In this document: positions 24,649 through 34,642 of the stretch, one piece after another
How positions within the stretch are numbered: the first letter of the stretch is position 1
Layout of the letters: every line of letters begins with the position of its first letter
NCBI RefSeq assembly: GCF_022539315.1
Contig: NC_066342.1
Coordinates: 14,443,402-14,507,401, forward strand
Direction: 5' to 3'
Source: Serinus canaria
Lineage: Eukaryota > Chordata > Aves > Passeriformes > Fringillidae
Length of the DNA stretch: 64,000 nt
Position numbers and translations under genes: made by a program
The notes under the pieces: generated by a model
Told to the model about the DNA's origin: nothing
The model's database searches: none
What the model saw: the letters and a program-made list of their open reading frames with translations, nothing else

Positions 24649-26205
24649 CTAGATTGAGGGGACAAAAAATAATACTAAATTTAATGCTCATCTGAATTTG
24701 TACTAAAATCTGGACTGGTATTAACCAGGAGGGACTGGTTGAAGACAGGAAGGCTGGTGGCAGCCTTGGCTGTAGCAACCATGAAATGGTGGAACTCAGG
24801 ATCCTGTGTGGAGGAAGCAAAGCAGTAAGCAGGACTAGAACCCTGAACTTCTGGAGACCTAGCCTCTACCTTTTCAGGGACCTGCTTCAAGGAATTGAAT
24901 GGGATAGGGCTCTAGAGAAGGAGTCCAAGAGAACTGGTCAATATCTAAGTACCATTTCCTCCAAGCTTGAGAGCATTGTATCCCCATGAGCAAGAAGTCA
25001 GGCAAAAGGGGCAGGAGACCTGCATGGATGAGCAGGGAACTTGTAGCAAATCTCAAATGGAAGAAAGAACTTTATGGGATGTGGAAAAAGGGACAGGCCA
25101 CGTGGAAGGACTATAGGAACATTATCAGGATATGCAGGGATGCAATGAGGAGGGCCAATGCCCACTTGGAATTGAATCTGGTAAGGGCTATCAAGGACAA
25201 CAAAAAGGGCTTCTACAAGAACATGAGCAGCAAAAGGAAGATTAGGGAAAATGTGGGTCTGCTGCTGAATTAGATGAGTGTCCTGGCAATGGAAGACACA
25301 GAGAAGGCAGAATTACTGAGTGCCTCTTTGCCTCAGTCTTTACTGCTGAGGATGGCCCTCAGGAATCCCAGACCTCGGAGGTTAATGAAAGCTGGAGAAA
25401 GGAAGACTTCCGCCTGGTCGTAGAGGGTTGGGTTAGAGATTGGCTAAACAGACTCAACAGCCATAAATCTATGGGCCTTGATAGGGTGAACCCATGGCTG
25501 AGAGAGCTGGCATATGTTGTTGCTCTGCTACTCTCCATCATCTTCGAAAAATCATGAAGAATGGACAAGGTGCCCAATGACTGGAGGAAGCCCAATGCTA
25601 CTGCTATTTTCAAAAGGGGCAAGAAGGAGGACCCAGGAAGCTACTGGCCAGTCAGCATGCATCTCCAAGCATGTAGAAGAAAAGAAAACCATCAGAAGTA
25701 GTAAGCATGGATTCACTGAGGGGAAATCATGCATGACCAATCTGACAGCTTTCTATGATGACATGGTAGAATGGGTTCATAAGGGGAGAGCAGTAGATGT
25801 TGCCTACCTTGACTTCAGCAAGGCATTTGACACTGTCTCTGTCTTGGTTTGAAAAGACAGGTGTCTGCTGTGGAAGGCAGGAGCCTCTCTTGAAATGGAA
25901 AATGTAAACCCCCTCCCTCTGAATTATCATAATTTTGAAATTAAGGGGCTCTCAGGAAAAGATGTGGGAGTAGGAACAGCAGTTCTTTATTAGGAAAAAA
26001 GATTTTTTAAAATGCAGTAATACAAAGCAACACTGACAGAGTCAGAATGTGACTTGACACCCTGTTGGTCAGGGTGTTGGTAGAAGTCCGACTAAATGGT
26101 GGCTGCAGTCCTCCTGGAGTGAAAAATGTGGTTCTGGTGAAGCAGTGATCCTGTAGAAGGGTGTAGTTTTCCTCTGAAAGTCCAGTGGTGGTGTAGATGG
26201 GCCTG

Positions 26206-26499
26206 TGTCACCCTGATTTTCTAATATTTTCTAAGCCTTCTGATGTTTACCTCCTTGTAGAGAACTTTCTCACACACTTTCTGTAGATAACACATTGTTT
26301 TGCATTCCTTTATGGAGGAGGAGAAACTTGATAGACTGGTAGTTTGTCCAGTGGCCTTGGAGAGGTGGCACTGTCACCCTCCAATCCACTGTCACTTTTG
26401 GAAAACTATAAATATTGGGGTCAGAAAATAAACTTCCTCTTTTGCTCTTCACCTTGGAGCAAAGGTGTGCGTCTGATTCTTTCGTGTCCGGTAGCAACA
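26206..26499 (+). repeat. 5' LTR of the env-less ERV, 294 bp
   Basis: TGTCACCCTGATTTTC...GTAGCAACA. It contains ctataaatattgg (TATA-like, about 26407) and gaaaataaac (poly(A) signal, about 26427). It differs from the 3' LTR at 12 positions by eye, all transitions and no indels. Confidence 0.95.
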
Positions 26500-26501
26500 T
26501 C

Positions 26502-26520
26502 TGGTTACCGCCGAAGTGTA
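26502..26520 (+). other. primer-binding site, tRNA-Trp-like (degenerate)
   Basis: TGGTTACCGCCGAAGTG, two bases after the LTR. It agrees at about 15 of 18 positions with the tRNA-Trp complement used by avian leukosis-type viruses (TGGTGACCCCGACGTGAT). The inner nested element has a closer match, which supports the assignment. Confidence 0.6.
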
Positions 26521-26614
26521 CTGCAGCCTAGGCTGAGACAGGAGTCGGATTGCGGTGAGGCCGTGCCGTTCTCCCAACCCCCACCTTGGTGCTTTGCCTG
26601 TTGTTCTTGTGGTG

Positions 26615-28970
26615 ATGGCTCCCTATCTGACTTACGAGGAGGAGTCTTTCGTTTTGGACATCTGGAGAGATGTCCTGGAGGTGAGGCAAATTCCTGGTTC
26701 TTGGAAGGAGTTTATGAAACTCTATTCATGGGCCAGGGAACAGGGATTCTTTTCAAACCCTGTGCGGGCGTTCTCCAGGGAGGAATAGTCTCTTCTGAGA
26801 GCCCGCCTCCGGGATGTCCTCCTTGACGATTGTACCGTGGAGGCGGTGCCACTGCTGGTGCAGTGGAAAAGGTGTGCGATGGTTTGGCAGGGGTCTGGTT
26901 TCTCTAGCCCTCGGAGCTCCCAGGGAATCCCGTCTCTCTCGGTAGCGGACGAGGGGAAGTTTGAGTTTCTGTCTGATGTGGACCCCCCCCATCCCGCTCC
27001 GGGACGAATCCGGCCTGGAGGACGGTGATTGCTCCCCTGGGGCGGATTGGGCTCCCGGCCAGCTGGCCCCAAGTCCGGGGGGAGGAGCCTTGTGGGCGCC
27101 AGAACTCCCCGTAGAGTGGGCAGGCCACCCTTGTTCCGCTTCGCCCTGCAGGGGCAGCGGGGCAGGTGGAGCGCCGCCTTCCCTCTGTGCATTTCCGGCG
27201 CTTGGCGGCGGCGGGGAGTCTCTGGATCAGCCTCTGCCTCTGCTCGAGCCTGATTCTGTGACGACTCTTTGTCCGAATGGCGGCGTTTCCACAAAATTCT
27301 CCCTGGGTGCGGTGGAGGCGGGTTTGCCTGCCTCCGAGCCGGACTCGCCGGCTGGGGGGGCGCCATCGCCTGTTTCTGGGCCTGCGCAGTTGGTGGAGGC
27401 AGCCGGGGCCGGGGAGTCAGTCGGTGCTCCATCGGACCCCGCCCCGGGGGCCGGGCGACCCGCCCCTCTCCGCTCAGAGGGGGCAGTGCCTGCTGTAGCG
27501 TCTTGCGTCTCGGATTGGTCTCTCATCGGGGGCCTACCGGGCTTGATGGTGCCGCCCCGCGGTGATGGGGTTTCGCCGTCCGTGCCCCTCTCGGCGCCCC
27601 GCCCAACCCCCCCGTCCGGGGACGGGGACCCCGAACTGATCTCGTTTCGGTCCGTGCCGGCTCCGCGGGCCGTGCCGGCGCCGGCGTCTGCCGCGGCCCC
27701 CCCCGCCGGAGCTGCAGCATGACAGGGCGCTGTAGTATCCACCTTTAGCGCGACTGCTGGCACGGATGGCGGGAGGCCGGTGGGTCCGCGGGGCCGTTGC
27801 TCCCCCCGGTCGAACCTGTGGACGCTCCCCCCGTGCCAGGTGACCGTGCGTCCGAAGGAGCCCGGCCGTTTCTGGTGGGAGTGTAAGTCTAAGACCGATG
27901 AGATGTGTGAGCCTGCCTCCTTGCGGCATCTGCGGGGTCACGGAGGGGGCCCCTCTGGCTCCGCTGGTGCTGCGGGGGGTGCAGGGACGAATGGTTTTCG
28001 GCCAGCTCCTAGTCAGGCATCTGCTCTTGTCCCTGCGCGACCGACAGACCGGGGCGCAGCAGGAGCTGCGGCTTCGTCAGGGGGTCTCCAGGCTTTCCCT
28101 GTGATCAGGGGTGTCACTCATAGTACCCTTGAACCTGTTTATTATAGGCTGGAGAAGGAACTTTGTGATGCAGTTACTCAGCATGGTGTGGGGTCTGCCG
28201 AAGTTATGCAGATTCTCCGGAGGGTTGCTAGGGACGTGCTGACGCCTTCCGATCTCCGTGCTGTGGCTCATTCCCTTTTTGACCCGGTGCAGTACGGTGT
28301 TTTTGAAACCAAATGGGCTCATTTGGTGGCCCTCCAAGTGGCACAGAATGCCGAGCTGGGACAGCAGGATCCCAGGCGTGCGGCTGTGCCTGAAATGCTG
28401 TTGGGCAAGGGACCCTATGAGGACCCCCAGGGGCAGGCTGGATTTCACCCCCTTATGCTCGATCAATGCAACTCGGTGGGCATGGCAGCGATTGTTCAGA
28501 CCCTGGAGATGATTGCTCCAAGGCAGGCATTCGCAACCATTGTCCAGGGGCCTGATGAGCCGTTCATGACATTTGCAGCAAAGCTGACTGCAGCTGTGGA
28601 GAGGCAGGTGCCGGATCCTTTGGCGAGGAAGGTTGTGATTGCAAACCTTGTGAGGTGTTATTGCAATGATGATTGTCGGAGGACCATAACGGCTCTGCCT
28701 GGGGTTCCTTCCATCTTTGAGATGGCAGAGGACTGCACAAACCTCGTTCCCATGGGTCAGAAGTTGGCTACTGTGGCTACAGGGCGCAGCCAGTTTGGGC
28801 AGCACCACAGGGCAGGTGGCCACAGCAGGGGAATGCACAGGCTGCAAAGAAGCAGGGGAAGAAGACACAGAAGGTAAAATTTCCCATGTTCTTGTGCAGT
28901 CGGTGCGGTAGGCCTAATCATATGTCCAGTGTCTGCAAGGCGACTGTTCATGTTAATGGCCAGGCTTTAA
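26615..28970 (+). pseudogene. gag of the env-less ERV (matrix, proline-rich, capsid, nucleocapsid)
   Basis: Gag forms the virus core. The ATG at 26615 opens matrix (contains WAREQGFFSNPVRAF). An in-frame TAG is at 26786-26788, after which the same frame stays open to 27028. At a run of eight C (26983-26990) the reading shifts to a Gly/Pro/Ala-rich linker (26961-27720). A TGA at 27720-27722 separates it from capsid in the same frame (27723-28877), with the major homology region QGPDEPFMTFAAKL at about 28545. Another shift at about 28800-28830 leads into nucleocapsid, which has one CCHC zinc knuckle (CSRCGRPNHMSSVC, 28895-28936). MA starts M-A, so it is not N-myristoylated in the usual way. Broken by two stops and two shifts. 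Confidence 0.88.
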
Positions 28971-28977
28971 CGAGCTC

Positions 28978-28984
28978 GGGAAAC
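28978..28984 (+). promoter_or_regulatory. gag-pro -1 ribosomal frameshift site GGGAAAC
   Basis: G GGA AAC lies in the exact gag codon phase (tcG GGA AAC). After a one-base slip the pro frame is open straight into dUTPase. Ten bases downstream a GC hairpin can form (GCGCG 28995-28999 with CGCGC 29009-29013). The same heptamer is known from type D betaretroviruses (SRV/MPMV). Confidence 0.8.
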
Positions 28985-29780
28985 GTGAAGCCGAGCGCGC
29001 GGGGGGGACGCGCCGAGACAGAAGCCTCTCCCCAGACCCCGGAGCCGATGGAGGTCTGCTTTGCGGGCTTGCAGCCAGCACCCGCGGATCCGCAGGCGTG
29101 GATGTCTGCACCGCAGCAACAGTCGTTGTAGAATCTGGTAAGATACACAAGGTTCCCCTGGATGCCTTTGGTCCCCTGGGTGGGGGCATGAGTGCTCTCC
29201 TGATGGGGATGTCTAGTGCCACTCTCCAGGGCATCATTGTGCACCTGGGGCTCATTGATGCAGATTTCACGGGGCAGATTTGCACCATGGTCTCCACAGC
29301 CACCCCCCCATTACGATCCCAAAAGGGACGCGACTTGCTCAACTTGTGCCCTTTAAGTCCTCTGTTTGCAGGACGTCTGACCGGTCGCGTGGAGCTGGCG
29401 GCTTTGGATCCACTGGGCCGCCCCAAGTTCACTGGACTGCTGTCCTGACCAGGGACCGTCCCGAGATGCTGTGCACCATGTCCATCCCTGGTGTGACACC
29501 GTCGGAGATCCGCCTCCGCGGGCTTCTTGACAGTGGTGCTGATGTCACGGTTCTCTGCCTCGACACCTCTCCCCCGGAGTGGCCCCTGAATCCGGTGGAG
29601 GCGTCGGTCACAGGACTGGGAGGGACGGCGCGGTGCTACGTGAGCCAGCGGCCTGTGCTGGTTGTGAACCCGGAGGGACAACAGGCCTGGATTAGGCCTC
29701 ATGTTACTTCTACTCCTGCCAATCTCTGGGGGAGGGATGTTTTGTCCGCCTGGGGGGTGCCTATCGGGACGGATTTTTGA
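28985..29780 (+). pseudogene. pro of the env-less ERV: dUTPase fused to retropepsin
   Basis: After the -1 site the frame reads through a dUTPase: start (GSAGVDVCTAATVV) at about 29085, IIVHLGLIDADFTG at about 29235-29275, and the C-terminal glycine-rich GAGGFGSTG at about 29395. dUTPase keeps uracil out of the provirus. The aspartic protease follows, with active-site DSG at 29529-29537 and a C-terminal flap/helix region ending at the TGA 29778-29780. The N-terminal dUTPase piece is in one frame and the rest in another. The change maps to a run of seven C at 29303-29309. Otherwise it is intact. Confidence 0.85.
29771..29777 (+). promoter_or_regulatory. pro-pol -1 frameshift site GGATTTT
   Basis: acG GAT TTT TGA: the heptamer lies on the last two sense codons of pro, immediately before its stop. 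A -1 slip enters the pol frame (TTG ATG GGG…) without a stop. It resembles the MMTV pro-pol site GGATTTA. Confidence 0.7.
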
Positions 29781-31523
29781 TGGGGGCCACTGCAATGAAG
29801 GGCGCGGAGTGTCCTAGGCCTCCTATACGATGGCTGGTGGACAAGCCTGTTTGGGAAAACCAGTGGCCCCTCCCTGACGAAAAATTGGTCGCCCTTCGAA
29901 ATTTGCTACAGGAGCAGTTGTACCAGGGTCATCTGGAACCTTCGACCAGCCCCTGGAACACTCCTGTCTTCTACATCAGAAAGAAATATGGGAAATGGAG
30001 GTTGTTGTAAGACCTCCGAAAGGTCAATGCTGTGATGGAAGGTATGGGAACATTGCAGGCGGGCATGCCATTGCCTACCATGCTTCCCGCAGACTGGCCG
30101 GTCATCGTTGTGGATCTGAAGGATTGTTTCTTTACAATTCCTTTGCATCCCAATGACAGGCCGAAATTTGCCTTCTCGGTGCCAGTGATTAACAATGCTG
30201 AGCCCACACAGAGATATCAATGGAGGACTTTGCCCCAGGGCATGCGAAATTCTCTGGCCATATGCCAATGGTATGTGGCCCATGCCTTGTCTGGAGTTCA
30301 CAAGCAGTTTCCTGATGCACGTCTGTATCATTATATGGACGACATTTTGGTGGCTGCGTCCACTCAAGATGAGCTGCTGAGGATTCAGCCTCAGTTGCTC
30401 GATGCTCTGCATACTCATGGACTGTAGGTGGCTCCAGAAAAGGTTCAACAACAACCGCCTTGGAAGTATTTGGGGGTCAAAATCCTGGAGCGGACAATCT
30501 GCCATCAGGAGGTGCAATTTGTGCAATCTGTGAAGACACTGAACGATGCTCAGAAATTGGTGGGTGTCATCATTTGGTTATGTCCGTACCTGGGACTAAC
30601 CGACGCACAGCTGTCTCCACTGTATGATTTGTTGAAAGGAGACTCTGACCTAAGGTCACCTCGCACATTGACCCCTGAGGCGCGTGAGGCGCTGCAGGTG
30701 GTTCAGCGAGCTCTTTCAGCTTGCCAAGTTTATCACATTGATCCCTCCGTTGATGTCACTGTGTTCATCACCACTCCAGATTCTCATCCCACAGGCATCA
30801 TTGGCCAATGGAGTGACAAATGGCCCAACGCTTTGCACATGTTGGAATGGGTTTTCCTGCCCCATCAGCCGCAGAAGACGGCAACTGCATTGTTTGAGCT
30901 GATTGCTCGCTTGATAATCAAATGCCGACAACGGTGTTTTCAATTGATGGGTGCGGATCCCGCAAAGATCATACTCCCAGTACCCCGGGAAGATTTTGAC
31001 TGGAGCTTTGCAAACAGTGTGTCCCTGCAGAGCGCTCTGGAAAATTTTTCAGGGCAGATCACTTATCATCTGCCCAGCCATAGGCTATTACACGTGGTAA
31101 AGTCCACACAGATCTCTTTTTGGCCCAAAAATAGTCAGGAACCCGTGCAAGGACCCACCGTCTTCACTGACGGTTCAGGGAAAACAGGAAAGGCCATTGT
31201 TACCTGGAGGGATGGATCTCAGTGGCAGGTTCTGGAAGGCCATGAGGATGGGTCAGCCCAATTGGTTTAATTGAGGGCTGCTGTCATGGCGTTTGAGAAA
31301 TTTTCCCAGGAGCCTTTCAACTTGGTCACGGATTCCGCCAATGTGGCCGTCATCGCACAGCGTTTGGGTCATTCGGTATTGAAGGAGGTCAGTAATCCTG
31401 CCTTGTTTCAGTTACTGAAGACCTTGTGGTGCGCCATTCAGGCTCGGGTTCATCCGTTCTATGTTCTGCATGTGAGGAGTCACACCAATTTGCCAGGATT
31501 TATAGTGGAAGGTAACGCGAGGG
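29778..31523 (+). pseudogene. pol of the env-less ERV: reverse transcriptase and RNase H
   Basis: A single frame from 29778 to the inner insertion, with only three in-frame stops: TAA 30008-30010, TAG 30425-30427 and TAA 31268-31270. RT has the fingers motif ([18 protein letters not shown], about 29955), DLKDCFF at about 30115 and the catalytic YMDD at 30332-30343, so the polymerase residues are kept. The connection domain follows (30428 to about 31140). RNase H starts FTDGSGKTGKA (about 31163). Its catalytic glutamate, expected between SAQLV and LRAAV, is exactly the TAA at 31268. The RNase H aspartates at VTDSA (about 31325) and NARAD (about 31513) remain. Confidence 0.9.
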
Positions 31524-31529
31524 CTGACA

Positions 31530-31910
31530 TATTACAGCGGTTTTCTGAGGTCCCATGATGAGGGAAGAGACGACAACGTTGACTCCATGTATCAGAAGGC
31601 TTTGATTTATTATGATACGATATATAAGATATAGAAACTATACTAAAAGAATAAAGAGAAGGATTTCACTACGAAGGCTAAGCTAAGAATAGAATAGGAA
31701 TGTGTAAACTGAAGTCTTCTCAGCCCGAGACGGGCCGAACAGGTGAATTGTGATAGGCTCTTAATTTGAAACAGTCTGACGGGGCCAATCACAGATTTTC
31801 CCGTGGCATTCCACAGCCAGCAGATAAGAATTGTTTAGTGGGTCCGCTCTTCTCACTCTCAGGAAAGGAAAAATCTAAGTAAGGATTTTTCATTAAATAT
31901 GTTGGCAACA
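31530..31910 (-). repeat. 3' LTR of the inner ERV, 381 bp
   Basis: From 31530 to about 31835 I see one single-base difference (g count at 31539-31541) from the other LTR. The last 70 bp contain a cluster of indels and changes. On the minus strand it starts TGTTGCCAAC and ends CTGTAATA. A minus-strand AATAAA is at about 31606. Confidence 0.92.
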
Positions 31911-31921
31911 TCTCACCCTTT
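31911..31921 (-). other. polypurine tract of the inner ERV
   Basis: On the minus strand AAAGGGTGAGA abuts the 3' LTR start TGTTGCC. Identical to the PPT core of the surrounding provirus. Confidence 0.9.
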
Positions 31922-32090
31922 AATTTAGTAAATTAAAAAGAAAATGCAATCAAAAGATCACCCAAATGCTGGTGTGGAACCATCAGGGAAAACCCCTCAC
32001 CTGCAGAACACCAAATCATCATCACATACATCACCAAAACAATCTTAAAATAGAACAAAATGCAAAAACAGTCCAAGGAAAGTTCATTGC

Positions 32091-32234
32091 TTCAAGTCCA
32101 AACAGCTGAGTTTTAGGAAAAAGTCCAAACTGAAGATGTTCTTCTTTGACAGTGCAGAAAAGTTCAAGTCCAAACAGCTGAGTTTCAGGAAAAGGTCCAA
32201 ACTGAAGATGTTCTTCTTTGACAGTGCTGAAAAG
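32091..32234. repeat. 72-bp tandem duplication in the inner ERV
   Basis: Two units, 32091-32162 and 32163-32234, both beginning ttcaagtccaaacagctgag, with three single-base differences by eye. They lie just inside the 3' LTR, in the non-coding part. Confidence 0.95.
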
Positions 32235-33001
32235 TCCCTTTTGGTCCTGAAACAGGCTTGCAAAATTTCCTGAGCTGCCAGCTCTTTCAACTCTTTTTAT
32301 TTAATTTAATTTTTTTTTTTTTTTTTTTTTTGAAAGAGCAGTAGCAGACAATGGCCCACTGAGGCCCCAAACAGGCTGGTCTACCAGCCACCATTTGCGG
32401 GGGGCCCTGCACCCCGTGGAGGGAACAGAGACCCCAGACCCGGCTTACAGAAAGGTGGGCCAGGTCCCGACGGGGGGAACAACGCCCCCAAACCCAACAG
32501 GCGCTGGCCGGGAGGCCCAGGCCCAGGGAACCGAGCCAAACGGCCCAAACCCGGCCCGCGGAGCGGGCTCTGTGTTCTCTCAATCCGGCACACAGCTGCC
32601 GATCTCTGGGCAGCATGAGCGACCGAATGCTTCAGCCCCGCTGAACCAGTACAGACCAGCAGCTGGGGAAGAAAAGCTTTCCAAGGGAACAACACCCCAG
32701 ATGTGGGGGTGCTTCGTCCCCACAGCAGATGAGCGATGCTCACTTTGCACTGTGTCTCCTGCCTCTGCATCTCAAATGCAAAAGATGTTCCCACTTTCTG
32801 CCCCTCGGTACCACCCCCACCCCCTGTGGGCTGGGGACCGGAGACAGAAGGCTCAGGAACCCCCTCCCCCACGCCGCAAGGGCGCGCAGGGGGAGTCAGG
32901 CATTCCAACCCCCAGCGGGAAACCCCGAACCAGACTCGGGTCAGCCCGGAAAAACACCGAGTCTGAAAGCAAGCAGACGGCCCGAGCTTGCGCTCAGCTG
33001 C

Positions 33002-33982
33002 CTAGCCACACCCCCCCCACGGAGGGGCAAGCCTGAGTCCCCTTCCCCCGTCCCAGCTCCCTCGCAGGGCAGCCTCGGTACAGCCCGAAAAGCTCGGGGG
33101 AGGGTCCCGGCTGATCGCGGGCGCCGCGGCGGCCGCTGCGGTCGGGTCCGATGACGGTTCCGCTGGGAGACTCTCAAGCCCAGCCCCCTCCACCGGCGCG
33201 GCAGGCGAGGGACCGACCCCCGCAGGAGAGGCTGCAGGTCCCGACTCTGGGACGGGCTGCCGTCGATCGTCGCTGCTGTTGAGTGTGTCGCCCAGCAACG
33301 CGGGCGAAGCCGCGGAGGGCGGTGCTTTCGTCCCGGAACTGCTGACAAGCTCTGTTGGAGGCGATGGATCCACCCCCGCTGGAGGCTGGCCCACGGGAGG
33401 AGCTGCAGGGACCGGCCCCTCCTCTGGGGCGGGCAGGGGCGGGGCCCTTGGCCCCGGTTCAGGTGACAGAGCCAACCCACCTCCCCCCTGAGGGGGAGGA
33501 GGCAGGTCCGCCGGCTCCTGGTCCAAGGTCGCAGAAAAAAACTTCTCTTCTGCCGCGGGCAAAGCGTCGCCCCCCCACCCCGATTCGGGGGGGCTGGAGA
33601 TTTCCAGGCAGCGGATTCGGACAGGCTTGCCTTTTTCCAGCTTCAGGGAGAAGGGAGACAAGCCCCGTGCATTTGCAATCCACTGATATGATAAAGCTTT
33701 CCGTTTCAAAACTGGGAAGAGAGTTCTGAAAGGCTGGTAGATCGAAGGAAAACCGAATCCCCAGTAGAAAAGATCTCTGATAATGAATTCCATGCATTCC
33801 CAAACATATGAGTCAAAGGCATACAGCACATCAGAGAAAAAACCATGGTGTTTTGCCCACCGGAAAAACTCATAGAAATGTGTCATTAGCATAGGAATGC
33901 TGTCCTCATCACCCCATTTTCGCCAGAGGTCAATAATTTTCTCCTCTGAGGGAGAGAATGGAACCTCCGTCTCCGTAGGCAC
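33002..33982 (-). CDS. matrix-like gag ORF of the inner non-autonomous ERV
   Basis: An intact 326-codon ORF with its ATG at 33982, about 250 bases after the primer site. The N-terminal 110 residues are helical and matrix-like: FYEFFRWAKHHGFFSD parallels the WAREQGFFS segment of the outer ERV matrix and is followed by aromatic-rich sequence. A linker at residues 110-150 leads into a long Pro/Ala/Gly/Ser-rich, probably disordered, C-terminal half. There is no capsid, no zinc knuckle and no protease. It starts M-P, so there is no myristoylation signal. The frame is clean although all coding sequence around it in the host provirus is broken. It may keep packaging or RNA-binding functions, or the ORF may only be young. 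Gag-like by similarity; function inferred. Confidence 0.75.
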   Translation of the reverse strand: MPTETEVPFSPSEEKIIDLWRKWGDEDSIPMLMTHFYEFFRWAKHHGFFSDVLYAFDSYVWECMEFIIRDLFYWGFGFPSIYQPFRTLFPVLKRKALSYQWIANARGLSPFSLKLEKGKPVRIRCLEISSPPESGWGGDALPAAEEKFFSATLDQEPADLPPPPQGGGGLALSPEPGPRAPPLPAPEEGPVPAAPPVGQPPAGVDPSPPTELVSSSGTKAPPSAASPALLGDTLNSSDDRRQPVPESGPAASPAGVGPSPAAPVEGAGLESLPAEPSSDPTAAAAAAPAISRDPPPSFSGCTEAALRGSWDGGRGLRLAPPWGGCG

Positions 33983-34232
33983 CCTCTGCCATTACCGAAT
34001 CTGCCTCACACGAAGGGCAGCATTTTCAGGAAAGGCAGTGTAAACAGTACCTTGCGACAGTGTGCTCTGGGCTTCAGCAGGCTGCTCTGTGCCGCGAAGA
34101 CACCTGGACATCTTGTCTCGGAGACTTTCCAAAAGGTTCTCTCTGTGGCCAGCCTCGGCTGTGAACTCTGTCCAATTTCAGGATCTTCAGTTCTTCAGCT
34201 CCTGGCTAGAAGCCACTCCTGTGGTCCCTTTA

Positions 34233-34250
34233 TTCACTCGGGGTCACCAT
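34233..34250 (-). other. primer-binding site of the inner ERV, tRNA-Trp
   Basis: On the minus strand TGGTGACCCCGAGTGA follows the 5' LTR after one base. It matches the avian tRNA-Trp primer site except for a missing C (CCGACGTGA expected). Confidence 0.8.
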
Positions 34251-34251
34251 T

Positions 34252-34637
34252 TATTACAGCGGGTTTTCTGAGGTCCCATGATGAGGGAAGAGACGACAAC
34301 GTTGACTCCATGTATCAGAAGGCTTTGATTTATTATGATACGATATATAAGATATAGAAACTATACTAAAAGAATAAAGAGAAGGATTTCACTACGAAGG
34401 CTAAGCTAAGAATAGAATAGGAATGTGTAAACTGAAGTCTTCTCAGCCCGAGACGGGCCGAACAGGTGAATTGTGATAGGCTCTTAATTTGAAACAGTCT
34501 GACGGGGCCAATCACAGATTTTCCCGTGGCATTCCACAGCAGCAGATAAGAATTGTTTAGTTTGTTCCGACTCTTCTCAGCTCTCAGGAAAGGAAAAATC
34601 CTAAGTAAAGGATTTTTCATAAAATATGTTGGCAACA
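34252..34637 (-). repeat. 5' LTR of the inner ERV, 386 bp
   Basis: The minus strand begins TGTTGCCAACATATTTTATG at 34637. AATAAA is at about 34330. Partner of 31530-31910. Confidence 0.93.
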
Positions 34638-34642
34638 CTGAC

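Larger units (their letters stand above)
31530..34637 (-). mobile_element. non-autonomous ERV, innermost layer, TSD ctgaca
   Basis: Inserted in pol of the plus-strand provirus between ctgaca copies at 31524-31529 and 34638-34643. The order on the minus strand is 5' LTR (34637-34252), tRNA-Trp primer site, one matrix-like gag ORF, about 1.1 kb of non-coding GC-rich sequence including a 72-bp tandem repeat, PPT, and 3' LTR (31910-31530). There is no capsid, protease, RT, integrase or env, so it must borrow enzymes. Its primer site, PPT, 6-bp duplication and matrix similarity point to the env-less ERV lineage as a possible helper. LTRs are almost identical over most of their length, which implies a recent insertion. 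Confidence 0.9.

Noticed and set aside
26722..27763. Long minus-strand frames of 236 and 178 codons opposite gag
   Set aside because: GC-rich shadow frames of the proline/glycine-rich gag linker; no motif of their own, and the plus-strand gag frame explains the openness.
28077..28868. 263-codon minus-strand frame
   Set aside because: Antisense shadow of the capsid region; capsid with its major homology region is on the plus strand.
32381..33154. Several 140-213 codon frames in the inner element's GC-rich interior
   Set aside because: They overlap one another in different frames, are low-complexity, and have no recognisable domain; only the 33002-33982 frame carries matrix-like sequence.
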